Part shown: positions 10,957-24,246 of the stretch, in pieces
Numbering within the stretch: the first letter of the stretch is position 1
Layout of the letters: each line of letters begins with the position of its first letter
From: Owenia fusiformis
Lineage: Eukaryota; Annelida; Polychaeta; Sabellida; Oweniidae
Assembly: GCA_903813345.2 (NCBI GenBank)
Contig: CAIIXF020000012.1
Span: 13,748,932-13,808,931 of the forward strand
Direction: 5' to 3'
Length of the DNA: 60,000 bases
Position numbers and translations under genes: made by a program
Notes under the pieces: model-generated
What the model saw: the letters and a program-made list of their open reading frames with translations, nothing else
The model's database searches: none
What the model was told of the DNA's origin: nothing

Positions 10957-11670
10957 TATATGTATACGAGTAATATGCAGATTTTGATGTGTATAATCAA
11001 CATGAGAAATTTTGGAATGGAGGCTGTAATAATTTCTGAAATATAGCTATTTGAGAAAGTTTCAGGTAAAAACCTTTCTTTTCGCAAATGGGGGGGGGGT
11101 ATTTATCCCTGGATTGCGATGAAGAATTATCAATATTGTACAATTCTTATGTTATTATCTTAGCTTATATAGTCAAATTATTTTCTAAAGCCTAAAAACA
11201 TTTAATAAATATGTCATTGGGTCATGTAATTTTACCTCATGGCAACATTCCGAAAATGCTGAAATTGAACCTTGAAAATACCTTAATTATTAGATATAGA
11301 ATGGATAAATCTCAATTATATGTCTATTATGCAGAGTATTATGTGTATAGTCACCATGAGAAATTTTGGAATGTAGGCTGTAATAGTTTCTGAAATATAG
11401 CTATTTGAGGAGGTTTCTGGTATAGACCTTTATATTCGAAAATGGGGGAGGGGGAGTTTATTTGTGCCTGGATGGCGATGAAGAATTATCAATATGGTAC
11501 AATTCTCATGTTATTATTTTAGCTTATATAGTCAAATTATTTTCTAAAGCCTAAAAACATTCAATTAATATGTCATTGGGTCATAATGTCATTTTTACTT
11601 CATGGCGACATTCAGAAAATGTTGAAATTGACCCTTGAAAATACCTGAATTATTATCTTTAGAATGGATT
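10957..11670 (+). repeat. ~360-bp direct repeats inside right arm
   Basis: CTTGAAAATACCT at about 11273 recurs at about 11634, and GAGAAATTTTGGAATG at about 11004 recurs near 11357. The array predates the inverted duplication, since both arms have it. G-runs at 11089-11098 and 11442-11455 mark the same position in successive units. Confidence 0.75.
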
Positions 11671-11902
11671 AACCACCCGATTTGTATGAATTTTTCAAAT
11701 TTTACTTTTACATACCTGTTCATTACCCATGCCAAAAATGAAGATGATCAAATCAATACTTCTTTAGTTATAAGCATTTGTCATAGTACCCCCAAGAATT
11801 TGTCGTCAAGGGGGGTAAAACTCAAAAATGACAACTTTCGCACCAGAAATTGATGTTAGACTGAGTGGATTCTAATGTAGGATGATGATATTGTTATATT
11901 TA

Positions 11903-12340
11903 ACACTATATGAAATAGAGAATATTGCTTTGTTATAAGCAGTGTCTATTTGTAAGAATCTCTTGTAATGTGCAGTAATCAGCAAAAATACTCAGCACAT
12001 ATAAACAGAGACAGTACAGAGACAATACTCGCTGCATATATGGAACACTCTGTATATTCAAGTATTGCTCCTCTTTATTTGTAGAACAGCACAAATAAGC
12101 ACTGATTATACGTGGAGTTAAGAATACTCAAATATATGCAAACGCAATACTCTGTAAGTGTGCAATATAGTCACACATTATAATTGCCTCTTTCTGACTA
12201 TATTAAGCTATTTCTAAGTTGCTCTGCTCATTTTATAACTGAGCATACAAATAAATAACGGGCTATTTGTGCGTATTTTTCTATTAAGCATGATAAAACA
12301 ACACAACTAAAGAATGTAAGTACCATAGTATATGAATATG
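11903..12340. repeat. Degenerate word cluster (ATACTC / GCATATA / AAATAAGCA)
   Basis: Just outside the palindrome's right end, short words such as AATACTC, GCATATAT and AAATAAGC recur at irregular 10-20-base spacing. No fixed unit is visible. Similar clusters lie at 16.13-16.40 and 25.71-26.04 kb. Confidence 0.5.
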
Positions 12341-15300
12341 ACTTTACCTGTGTATAATAAGCGACTACAGGATGGATTTCGAAATAATCTATTTTTACTA
12401 TAATTGTGATTTTTCGACACCTTTTAAGTCACACCGGAAAAGAGAGATCTTCCTTGTAGTTATCAATAAGTTGCTAATAAAGAATACTTGTGCAAACCCA
12501 TGTTTTTAATGGAGATCGCCCCCCCCCCCCCGACGGAAAGCTGGCTACACCGCTGAACTTGTTATCTCTACTTTTAGAGTCAATGCAACCTAATTCTTCC
12601 TGAGAAGGTATTATAATTTAACAACCTGTTACCACCGTTCGAATTAAATCATGGATTATGCATAGGAATTCAATTGTTTACTTTTTCAAATCGCTGCTTT
12701 GTTTTCCATTCCCCATGATCAAAGCAAATGGTAGTCTAGACTCTTTTGGTCATGTTTTCGATTGCATTTAAAATCTGCACATCAATTCAGAACCATAAAA
12801 TATATATCACTGGAGCGACGTCCAACATCTTTTAATCCGCTTAATAAGTGATTCTTGCCTTTGAATTAAAGCCCATGTTAAATTCCTCCTGGTAAAGCCG
12901 GTATTTAGAAAAAAATATGACAGAAAATGGAATCGAAAGAAGATTAAATCATTTTATAGTGTTTATGTTTCAATCAGCGTTGATTTCATTGTCTTATATA
13001 ACTCATTTACAGGAGTTTTGTATTCCCGATGCACTAGGTTATAGTTTGCCCGGAATAGTTTATTTATAATAAATTGATTTAAGTTTAAATAGAAAAGAAA
13101 GATAGTATTCTAATTTGAATTTTAGGAACTGGGTTTCAAAAACCGGCTTTTTAACTTCAGTTTGAAACTGGCTTTTAATAACCCTGCTTTTTGAGAAGTA
13201 TAGATTGCAGATGTGGTTGCCTTCGTGTACTTTTCAATGTTTCGGTGCAGTTTTGTGAATCAAAATATCATTTTTTGATAACTTGATAATATGAGAATGA
13301 AGAGACAAAACCTGATCAGAGATACCCTTGTTTCTATTTTGAATTGGACCTTGCTTTGTTTTCCATTCCCAAAACTTTAATCCCTAATTATTCAATTCTT
13401 GCAAATGAGTTAAGTTCTCACTGATATTAATCCGTTTGATATAGTTAAATGGATTAATTTCTATAGCCAGTTTTTCTAAATCCCCGTGCTACATTGTATA
13501 ATTAAATTTCTTTTAAATTCAGAAATTAACCGATTATCTCTGAAGGAATGCAAAAGGTAGTTCAACATTTTAAGGATACAACTGAACAAGGTGGGCATGG
13601 ATACCGGGAGGGGGGACTTTAGCTACATTATTATCAGATGTTTGGATTGTTCACTTCTAAGGATGTTATTTTAGCGAGTAATGCAATCAGACGGCTTGTG
13701 CACAATGGTGTTACCTATAATTAGTTCTGGGATGATTTTTAAATCCATGGGAAAGTAATATCTGAGATCAAGGCATTTGTTGAAATAAAATATTGAGAAT
13801 TTTAATACCAATTATATTTTCAATAATTTCATTTAGCGTATTTGATGTGAGTTTATCTTCTGCTTCCTCTAGCATCTGGGTTCATAGTAAATTATGATCC
13901 CGGGATTATGATGTAAAGTAAAAAAGGTTTTTGACTTGTAATACTAAATGTACGTGTACTTTGTCGAAATCTCTATCCTCGATTAAAGCTTTAATTATCG
14001 CAAAATAATAAACAATTGTATCAAAATATTGAAAACTATTACATGTCAAATGACAGCTTTTATTATGTGAAAATGTGAGTAAAATACACTACATCTGCAA
14101 ATACATGTATGCAATCGCATTCAAACTTGATTGATTTAAATTGATTGAATGTCTAAAAAGAGCTTTAATAATATGTTTTACTTAAATCATGGTGAATGGC
14201 TTTCGAAACATTTGATTGCAACCCATATTTCAGTTTGGAACAAAATACTCAATCAGCGGCCGATGAATCGCGGCAAATGTGACCCAGACATAAGGGAGGA
14301 AAATACATTTGACCCAATAATCCCCTGCTGAATCCCCATATAGATAATATACACCAAGGCCTACACAAATATAAAATAAGGGTCCGAACAAATATTTTAC
14401 AACTAGATAAGCCATTTATCTGATTAAATTATGTCTATCAATCTCTTGATTGCAGATTATTAAAGAGATACGTGTATTATGTCGGGAGGGGGTCAAGGAT
14501 CTTGACGCAAGATTAATACAATTCTTAAATCATCAGAATGTCATTCAGATTTACTATGAATGAGCTTGTTATTTGAATTAAAACTGAATACATCAAAAAG
14601 TGAATTATTAGTTTGTATTTTGAATGCTAAGAATGAAAAGGTAATTCTATACAAATCACAAATACCATTCAAAACAATTCCTGGTTTCAACTATGAAGGT
14701 GCTTCTCCAAACATCCGGCCCCTATGTGCAATTGTGTCAGGTAATTAGTAATTGTTTATGTTTAGATTACTTATTAGAGATGTCAAATCATGGGTTCATC
14801 AAAACAGCATTATGACTGTTCAATAGCAGCAAAATGTCGCAGAATTTAGTATTTTATGTTTTAACAATATATTTTGTTATTGAATAACTAAAAATGAGGG
14901 GGTGGATATTGAGCAAACTGCATGTCTCCGAGCTATGATGCGCAAGTAATAATCGTACGTGACACGCACATAGGTGGTTGACAGGGAAACATTAAGCTTG
15001 CCAAATGACCAATGTCTGTTGAGTAGTAAATAATCATAAAGCCATACTGTGAGAATGTCTACACATTGGCGCAATCATGGGCTTTTGATTAGAAGCCCAT
15101 GTCGCAATTTAGCCAGTCAGCCATTTGCTCCACGCCAGATCCAGGAACACGACGAAGCCTCTCGTAAGTGAAACTTTAGCTTGCTTTTTATTTCCCTTAA
15201 TGGATAGATGATTGAGTTTGATAATGAAACAAAAAAAACAATAAAGACACCTGGCAGATTGTTGTAAACATAAGATTTGGCATTGATCTTGATAATTTAA

Positions 15301-16130
15301 TAAATTGATTGTCTTGGAAGGTCCATGATACTGTATGGCTGAACAGTATGCTATAAACTAATGTCTTTGAATCATAGAATAAAATACACAGCAGTGTCTT
15401 TGTATCTTCAGAGGAGTGTCTTCAGAGCAGTGTCTTTGTGTGCAGTGTCAAATTTCCCGCAAAATAGAATTCATGTGATAGCTGAATTTACATAGATATT
15501 GAGAAACGTGTAGAAGACACTAGGATGAAGAAGAAAGGAGTTTGAATGGAGAAAGCAGAATTGAGAAATATGCGTACATTGATTTGGAGCATTAGTTCGC
15601 ACCATTTTAAAGATAGAAATATAATGTTACATCATGTACAATGCAATGTAAATATATTCATTTAGCAGTATACAGGTTTGGCCAAAACATAATGAGTAAA
15701 TCCATTTAAAAGTAAAATCATTATTAGGCTTATCATTCGAGAGAGAATATAATTTTCAATGATTTGAAATAGGCATTCATATTTTTGCCTACAATAATTA
15801 TGTATCATTTAAAGGAAGAAATATAATTACAGTGCAATGTAAATATGTCTATATATGTATCAAGCGATATGAAAGGTGGATCAAAACATTCCCATCTTCA
15901 AGCGATATTATTTCACGGGGCTAATAAGTTGTAACAATGATTTTCTCCCTATATCATGACATGTATACTATTTGAAGTTATTACTTATAGAGGTCGTCTC
16001 ATTGGCCTACTCTGTACATAGAAATCTAAAGAAATTTAAAATAAATTATAAAAACGTAAAAGCTGTTTATGTGCAGTTTTTTCAAATCTCTTACCCCAAA
16101 AAACAAGTACAGTAAACCAAACCTATAGCT
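12341..16130. other. Intergenic AT-rich DNA, no gene recognised
   Basis: Open frames are short and without domains. Two stretches near 15610-15690 and 15800-15890 resemble each other (AGAAATATAAT...GCAATGTAAATAT...CAAAACAT), a weak ~190-bp tandem duplication. Poly-C occurs at 12520. Confidence 0.45.
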
Positions 16131-16400
16131 ACAACACTCAAATGCTCATAAATAGGAATTTACATTAACAGATGTTTATGCCCAATTCACAAAACAGCAT
16201 CTACCGGTCCTCCTAAATAAGCAAGAATATGTCAAATATACCGATCTTGACTCTATATATGCTAATGTAGTTAGTTTATATTCTTGTGCATGTCTCAATA
16301 TACTCACATGCTGCATATTACTTATCTCAAAATATGCAGAAATACTCATGAAAAGTGGCATATATGCAGATCATATGCAAATATAATCAGTTTTAATTTT
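16130..16400. repeat. Degenerate word cluster at the left edge of the 16-26 kb inverted repeat
   Basis: ATATGCAG, AATACTCA, AAATAAGCA and GCATATTA recur irregularly. It abuts the left arm exactly where the mirrored right arm abuts a cluster of the same words. Confidence 0.5.
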
Positions 16401-16408
16401 TAACAGGA

Positions 16409-17793
16409 TCCTAAGAGGTTCTGGACAAATCATTTGATTCTGGACTTGACATATTTTTTTTCCAACGAAATCACATCCAAGGGTTGAATTTTTATTGGAT
16501 ATTTAGAGAGCGAGTCCTGTATTGATTTCAATAAAAAGGTTAAAATAGAACGCTATTTGAGAGTTAATCTTATACTTTCATTACATTGATAAATTAAGGC
16601 AAATTCTGAAAAATTTTAAAGTGCATTTTTTATGAAATATTATCCAAGTATTTAGATGAAACGGTCTTATTTAAATACAAATCATAACATGATGATATTT
16701 TTTCATAAAATATTTCTTCAAGAAATTCAATTGAAGGCTCAAGATAAAACGAGCTAATTTAGGTGAAAAGCCTTACACGATGATGTGTTTTCATGACTTC
16801 TTTCATAAAATTCCATCAAGGGGTGAAAATAAAATGATCGAATTTAAGTGATTTAAGGATCACGAGGATAGGTTTTCTTGGATATTTTCTATGAAATCCC
16901 ATCCAGTGGTCAAGGTAAAATTTTTATTTGGTATATTTGGTCACGTGTTCGAACCCATAGAACCATATAGGAACGTCATTTTGAATGTTACGTGATAAAT
17001 CCATATAAGGCTTTTAGAACAATGTGGGGAAAGATGAGGGGAAACCCCTGACACCTGTTCACGATTTTATCCGAACGTTCATCGGATCATTTCGGTTTTT
17101 ATGCACTTCATTATTCTACCGAAGTTTGCCGATTCGATTCGTCGTATTTCGGAATATTGGGGACAATTTTATACTCCATTGGGAGTATTTTTAATCTACT
17201 TCTTATTACGAAGATTCCCGAATCTTGTTCGGATTAATCCGGATTTTCTGACCTACTTCATCTACCGAGATTTAACGAGTTTACATTCGGCTCATTTCGG
17301 AATCCTGGTGACAATTTTATACTCCATTGGAGTATTTTTGATCTACTTCTTATGACGAAGATTTCCGAACCTTGTTCGGATTAATCCGGATTTTCTGACC
17401 TACTTCATCTACCGAGATTTAACGAGTTTACATTCGTCTCATTTCGGAATTCTGGTGACAATTTTATACTCCATTGGAGTATTTTTGATCTACTTTTTCT
17501 GGATTTTGCCCTACTTATTATATCTTTACAACAAGCAAATCAAAAAATTCCCCATGAACGGGTCTTGATCGACTAACCTAGAGCATGGAAGCTAGGCACG
17601 TTAGCCATGAGGCTAACGTGCAACCGATACGAAAGGATAAAAGTATTATATATTTATACCGAGCGTCAATTCAAAATGATCTTCACTTTTGACTGCACGT
17701 AAATACAACTCCCAGGCGAGTGGTTCGCACCCCACCGTGATATGTTATTTTTGCTTTTTTAATACGACAGAAAGGAGCAAGGTCACTGGCATG
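16409..17793 (+). repeat. Left arm of the 16.4-25.7 kb inverted repeat
   Basis: Reverse complement of about 24247-25707, from the outer AAGAGGTTCTGGACAAATCA to the inner GACAGAAAGGAGCAAGGT. It contains an array of ~147-bp units (17140-17500; units begin CGAAGATT at 17209 and 17356) rich in GTTCGGATTAATCCGGAT. The array keeps an 84-codon open frame (17101-17355), conserved in the other arm. I take this as a by-product of repeat composition, not a gene. Confidence 0.85.
17140..17505 (+). repeat. ~147-bp tandem repeats, left arm
   Basis: About 2.4 units, each with GGATTAATCCGGATTTTCTG, a CATTTCGGAAT block and CTCCATTGGAGTATTTTTGA, itself a small palindrome. The mirrored array is at 24590-25020. 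Confidence 0.8.
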
Positions 17794-20700
17794 TAGCGGT
17801 CCTGATATCGATACATTCTACACGCAATAAAACCAGATACCTGCGTGTGATTAAAACTACATGTTAGAGCGTCGATATCCTACAAATCCTATTTTTTCAT
17901 AAAAATATTTTTTCATGAAATCCAATCGAAGGGTGAAGATAAAACGATCTTTTAGGTAAAACAGCTTTACATGATCTGGTGATGTGTTTTCATAACTTTT
18001 TTCATAAAAGACCATTCTCGGTTTGGAGAACAAAGTTCGTCACTCTAATTGAGCGTTATCCCTGCTTCGGACAAATTTGATTTTTTTACATAATATAGAT
18101 TTGAATGTCTTCTTTTGAATAGTCATAGTTTAATTTGGGTAATATTTCTAGATTTTTCATATAAAAATTACTAGTGAAACACCCAACGTCGCTTTTATGA
18201 TTCGTACCACTTTTTTAACTTGGTGTATTGCATATTTCCGTGGGTTGATTTGAAAAAAAGACAAACAACGTATACATGAATATGTCATAAGCATATAGTG
18301 AGATAATTGTTAGATTAGGTTTGCTATAAGTGACTTTAAAACAAAAAAATTAAAAACATTAGTTCACGTGTTAAAGTCCCATTGACCACGACATCAAGGA
18401 AAATTGAGCTTTTTGTCATCAGACATCTTTATAGATGGAACTAGCTATGTACTACATTTTTAAATACACTCACATTGTACATGTAGCTGTAATATCTAAG
18501 ATGTTATTTTTATTGATGAAAAGATTCTTACATACTAAAGTTACATTAAAATATCAATTGCAATAGCCACCTGTTTTTAACATCCCTTTGTCACTCATCC
18601 CTTAATTATCTCTGTGTATCTTAAACGTGTGTGTGTTCGATGTTGATAGCACCCGAGTGCAACCTAAGGAGCACATACAATACATTTTGTGTATGCCCAG
18701 TCTGGCCGCCTTATATCTGCCTGCACCGAGAAATGGGCGCAGCTTTGACAATTAACGAATGATATAACGATATCACGGATTTCACCGAATGTTATTCATC
18801 CCTAAATAGCTTTTTTATTTAGTCTTATGATCCGACTGATGTTTCAATTTTTTGCAGTGACTCTGAAATTGCTGCGCCAGATATGACATCACAGCGACTC
18901 ATTTTCCTACATTTAAATCACTAAACTAAATCAATTGAAACATAATCATTAAAGAATGAGGACCTTGTATTTTACTTTGGACGAGGGTAGTGGCCATGTC
19001 TTGGCATGGCTAGTTGTGCATTAACGTTTGATACTGTTGTGCGGATAAAAATAATGAATATATGTTAAAGTAGCACTAAACAGATACTTTTAAAGTTAAA
19101 AGAATATAGTTACATTTAAAGAATGGGCCCAACGAATAGATATTGAATATAGGACTCGTTTGATGAAACGTTCGTTCTTTTAATTCTAATAAACCTAGAA
19201 ATCAATCAACGATTAAGTAAATTGACAAGACTTCATGTTCAAGTTGGCTGAATTTCGTGTAACTTAACTCTGTTATGTTTCTAGATTTTACATATGGAGA
19301 ACAGAATTCGAAATCATAATCACAATCGTATTTTAAGGCAAATAGGCCATGAATATGCTTTTAGTTACACGGTGGATGATCAAATTAACACATTTTGGAT
19401 GTTGAATTTCATTTCAAGTTCATTCGAATTTACGCGTTATCGTGGGAAAGCCCATGGCATTATCCAATAAAATTGATATATATACTGTCTAGGCTGAGAC
19501 TAACATATATAATGTTATTTAATGTATTTAATATACAGGATATATCTGAGAAAGTTATGCAATATATCTACACGAGAAATAGTAGGGACCGAGGGTTGAT
19601 ATATTACCTTTACCTGTCGAAAATCGAGTATAAACTATGAGGATTAGATACGCATTGAATGTAATGGAACCGTCATGTAATAATTAGAAATGATAATCAC
19701 AATCAAATCATGAATATTTTATCTAGATTTAAAGTGCTTAAGATTTATTTTTAAAACTCAACCGAACTATTAACATTTAAAAGCACCGAACGAATTTTCT
19801 GGGGATTGCTGATGAGCGGGTGGGATGGGATGGGAGGGATAAAATGAAATACTAGATAAAATATTGATACCTTTACGCATGTCAATCTCAAATTAGAATG
19901 CATATATCATTATCTCTTTTATTCTTCTGTATTGTAATACGATAGTCTGATTATTGTCAATATCCTATACATGAAATAATGTACAACGTGTATTCTACAT
20001 TGAATAACAAACGAAATAAAACTCATCTTTGTACGAATTTATTTTTCATATGACACAAAGTAACATAACATTGTTATATGTTGCATTTACGACTACTACA
20101 GCAAATCAGAAAATTCGTACAATATCAAACGTAAGAGTTGTTCACAAATACATTGGTATTTTGATATGAGTATCATGTAGTATTAAAATATTAAAATCAT
20201 ATGATCAGCAAGTTTATAAGCTTAATATTGTATTGTTTTTTATTTAAGTGTCGCATGCTTAATTTCATACATATACATCTGTACAATCATCCAAAAAGCC
20301 TCGAGCCACCAATGGCTTATGAGACACTGCTAATCAAAATAAATCATATAATATTATATAATAAGATGCATAATATGAGTCAGTTGCAGAAATAGGATTA
20401 TGAATAAAGCAAAGTTCATGACCTCTATTACGAACATTGTTTGATGAACTCGATCACTCAGTCAGTTGTTGAACATATGCAAATGTGGTCAGGTTATAAA
20501 TATAAGTACAATTTAAGTCCATGATATTTTCACATATTGAACATAACACTCAGTTCACAAAGAGATGTATACAAATCTAATCCACAAGTAGAAATGATTG
20601 TTTCATGCTGTTTATGCATTGTGTATAAACTGTAATCCAAAACATGAATAAAGTGGGCAAGAGGTGGTTGTATGATGGCCCATAAAATCACATTATGTAA

Positions 20701-20820
20701 CACCGGCACCCTGGTTCAATATAGTGCAGTGGCCCATGTTTGATATACGTACATCAAAACTCATGTTTTTTCAAGGAAAGAAGCTAGATTAGTGATATAT
20801 TGAAAAATCAAACTACTATA
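17794..20820. other. Loop of the large inverted repeat, left part
   Basis: No gene recognised. A short piece near 17885-18010 (TTTTTTCATGAAATCC, AAGATAAAACGA) repeats words of the left arm at 16700-16810, so it is probably related decayed repeat. Frames such as 19395-19640 lack domains. Confidence 0.4.
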
Positions 20821-21050
20821 CCCCAATACTGTAGCCCGTATTTCTTTAAAAGGAATACAGGCTACAGTGAAGTTGCAAATGGAGGACCTTTGTTTATTTC
20901 CATAGTTCTGGAGGAATACTAGATTTTACATTGTATAGATTCATCGAGCAGTTTGCAACGCACTATCACCAGAAAAGTCCTATGGAAAAGGACAAAGAAT
21001 ACCCGCTCTATTTGCAACTTAACTGTACCCTGTATTCTTTTTAAATTTGT
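20820..21050. repeat. Imperfect hairpin element
   Basis: Its left end, with AGTTGCAAATGGAGGACC, pairs with its right end, containing CTATTTGCAACTTAACTGTA. GTAGCC...GGCTAC (20831-20865) forms a second, tight stem. Size and shape suit a fold-back MITE. Confidence 0.55.
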
Positions 21051-21867
21051 TCACGTGGTAGGGTAGTGTGATACTCCCTCTGCCTATGCCTACATCGTTC
21101 AATCTTTTTTTCATAGTATAACGCCTTATTAATACAACAGTTATTGAGCTGTTAAGAAAACATACTAACAAACAAACCACCGAGTTTAGAGTAAGACATA
21201 TACATGTATTGTTCTATTATCAAATCATATATTGTGTCCCAATTCTAAAACGTTAACAGTTTGTGGTGTACAATAAAACTATTACTATTAACCACTTTAA
21301 TATATTTAGACATAAAATATCAAGTTACTCATCAGCCAACAAATCTCAAAATATCGAAAAATGAAAAATACGAGGTACTTGTTCACTCAAATCTAGGAGT
21401 CAATTGGTAATGTGTACCTATAGATAGTTCTCAAAGTAAATGAGCAAAAGCGTAACATTTGTATGTAGCATGCTTCATAAAACACTAAACTTAGCCCAAA
21501 AAGTAAGCGTGCATTTTGTTCCTGGCACTGATTGGTTAATAAGTGAATACAATTCGTTGAATGCACGATGCACTCAAAAGATTAGCAGCTGGGAAAGGCT
21601 ATTGAACAAAAAGTACGCTTTCGTACTCAAAAAAGGATTACCCTTTTACAACTTTGACAACTTTGAAGCATGAACTTCGGAAGATCTAACGAAATGTACT
21701 TACTGTTACCCTGTGGATCCCAGGGTTTTGATATGTTCTACAAAGTCATGCAAAGACAGACCATATATGCACTAAAAATATCTGTGACACTTGTATGATA
21801 TGTATTCCACTTTGAACCACCATCTATTTCAATATTGTGAAAATATATATTTCCCAAATTATGAAAT
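21051..21867. other. AT-rich interval in the loop
   Basis: Nothing recognisable. The 77-codon frame at 21440-21673 has no domain I can name. Confidence 0.4.
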
Positions 21868-22300
21868 AAAGGAGCTTGTATTCGCGAATGCCGCTAACGC
21901 CTGTCGGCTACCGGATAAACCTACTTTACTATTTTATGGGCAATTCATTAAAATATTAATGGAATATTGTCAGGTTCTTTTCATATTTAAATGAGTCGCC
22001 CATAGAATGGTAGGTTAATCCGGAAGCTGAAATCTTCCATTCCCAAATCATAGTCTTAGCTTGTATTCGCAAATGCAACTAACGCCTGTCGGCTACCGGA
22101 TTAACCTATTATTTTACTGGAAACTCATGTTAATACGAATAGTACCTGCCACTATTCCATTCATATTTAAATGACTTGGTCATATTATACTGGGTTAATC
22201 AGGTAGCCGGAAGGCGTTAGTTGCATTCGCGAATATAAGGTTAGCTTGTATTCAATAATGCAAGAAACGCCTGTCGGCTACCGGATTAAACTACCTCTGG
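21868..22300. repeat. Alternating direct and inverted copies of a GCCTGTCGGCTACCGG block
   Basis: AACGCCTGTCGGCTACCGG occurs at about 21895, 22080 and 22266 in direct orientation (~186-bp period). A reverse-complement version (AGGTAGCCGGAAGGCGTTAG) lies at 22201-22220. TTCGCGAATG neighbours several copies. Each direct block can pair with the inverted one. Confidence 0.75.
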
Positions 22301-22332
22301 AGTCATCGGGATTTTAAAGCGGCGTGCAAAGC

Positions 22333-22385
22333 GTAATCGGGTACACCCCAGTTCTCCGAAACCCAGTTGTCCGAAACCCATTACT
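22333..22385 (+). repeat. Short tandem CAGTTSTCCGAAACC units
   Basis: Three successive 15-17-base units ending TCCGAAACCCA, TCCGAAACCCA and TCCGAAAAA. Confidence 0.7.
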
Positions 22386-24246
22386 CCGAAAAATAAAGTC
22401 ATAATTTACCAGAGAAAGCGGGGGGCGTAGCTTACTTAAACGTACGTCAGTTTCATGCCATGTATTTGGCCAAATTAATGGCATGGACGCATTCTGTTAT
22501 TCATAGATCTCTCTCTCACTTTGAATTGCATCCATTGCATGGCGTTACCAGAATGGCAGGAACGGGAGATTTATTTTACATTGTGATTCTAAAAAAAGGT
22601 TATTAAAACACAATATATATTACGGAACAGTTTATCTTATCTTCTTCAATCTCTTTTATATAGGCAAAATAAAATGAAACATTTTGAAACAGATAAAATA
22701 ATTTATCGCATAGAACTTTAAGAATAAAACAGTATACAAATTACGTTGTCAAAATATTTCGTCGCATTTAATTTCTTAGTCTCGGTCTCTTATCAAATCG
22801 TAAAAGAATAAAACATTCTATACTTAATCACTTGGGATTTATGTTTCGGCATTCGTTTCAGGCATTTGTTTTTTATGTTCTTCTCCTGAAATGTATTTGT
22901 TTGACAATAATCAGAGAAAGTGCGTATACGTATAAATATGCCACGCAAACAAACGGGTGTGACTTCAATTTCTTGTCTGTCTGAGGACGTATTGGGAACG
23001 AGGTAGAATTAAAGAATTCTTATGAACGAGTCATGCAAGATACTAGAACTAGTAAAGTAATGTAAATGGATAAGTTAATTTCTGATGGATCTGGATATAA
23101 TATATTTCAAAACTTTGTAAACACTAGATAACTTCATTTAGGCAGATATAGTATCTTGATATATTTGGCTATCATGCGTTTAAAATACGTTCCTAAAACT
23201 ATGAAGACGTTAGGTGAGAAATATTGCTATTGTACGTTCGAAAAGTATTTGGTTGTATTTTGTAGTTCTCAAGTTACCCATGAACTTTCGTGGGCTAATT
23301 AACGTCTTGACTTAGCATATTTAGCCTAATTTTGCAATGATGTCAACGTGATTCAAATGTTATGCTGTCGTGATTCGCAGAGGTTGCGACAAGATTCGTT
23401 TTACAACAGATGTAACTATGAGAACATGAAAGCTCATAATCCTGATTATGCAACCTTATACAATCGTTATCTTTGGGACAAGAGCCCAAAAACAAGGTAC
23501 TCGTGAACGAGAGTTGAATTTGCTCCGTGAACGATAGGATACGCTGTTCCCCACCAACAAAATACAGACATATGCTTCAGTGTCCTCAGCGCAGATTGTA
23601 GAGAACAAGAGAAAAAATGAAATATACTTTGCCATAACAGAATACTGTTAAAGTATTGTTTATTAAGTTTATTAAGTTTCACAAATAACTTTTAAATGCC
23701 TTCTTTACCGTCAACGGACACTCAAATAAATACACAATACAATGCAATGCAATGTAATGCATTACAATACAAACTAAATTAGAGTATTTGTGCATAGCAT
23801 TTTCCCCTTTTGTTTGAAGGATATTTTAAGAATAATTCCAGCGTTCGTACAAACCTGGAAATGTCAGGGTTTTGATTTAATTTTCCAAGTGCCTGAAATG
23901 TCAGAGAATTTTAAAATAAGGTCAAAAAGGGCCAAAGAGTCCGGGAATTTTGAAACTGTAGACATGTCATGGAAATGTCAGGGAAATTTGTATCAGTGTT
24001 GAAAAAATGATGTTCCAGAAAAATAAATTTTAGGACTATGACAGGATTTCAATGAAATCCAAAATGTAACATTTAGTTGATTCCACACGGGGCGTGTACA
24101 TTGTCTAACATATATCTAAAAGGTTTACACTGTCTTGATTAATGAACTTCTTAGATCTAGTCGCGCTTCAGAAGTGGAAATCCTTCAATTATCAGAGGTT
24201 AATGTTTCTAAAACTGTATTGAAATAAACGTACGTCTTGTTTTCAA
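22386..24246. other. Loop of the large inverted repeat, right part
   Basis: No gene recognised. Minor simple sequence is present (CAATGCAATGCAATG near 23738). Around 23850-24000 the words GGAAATGTCAGGG and TGTCAGAGAATTTT recur, a small decayed repeat. Confidence 0.4.

Larger units (their letters stand above)
9754..11902 (+). repeat. Right arm of the ~2 kb-arm palindrome
   Basis: Mirror of the left arm. Relative to it, this arm lacks about 55-60 bp and about 15 bp within the gene but keeps ~20 bp (around 9889-9908) that the left arm has lost. Mutually exclusive indels show the arms have evolved separately. That argues against a simple read-through artefact. Confidence 0.9.

Noticed and set aside
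7499-11902. Palindrome as a sequencing read-through artefact
   Set aside because: The arms differ by reciprocal indels and many substitutions, and the centre has a unique spacer. An artefact would give near-identical arms.
17101-17355. 84-codon frame conserved in 24733-25008
   Set aside because: Built of 147-bp tandem units, and conservation follows from the inverted duplication.
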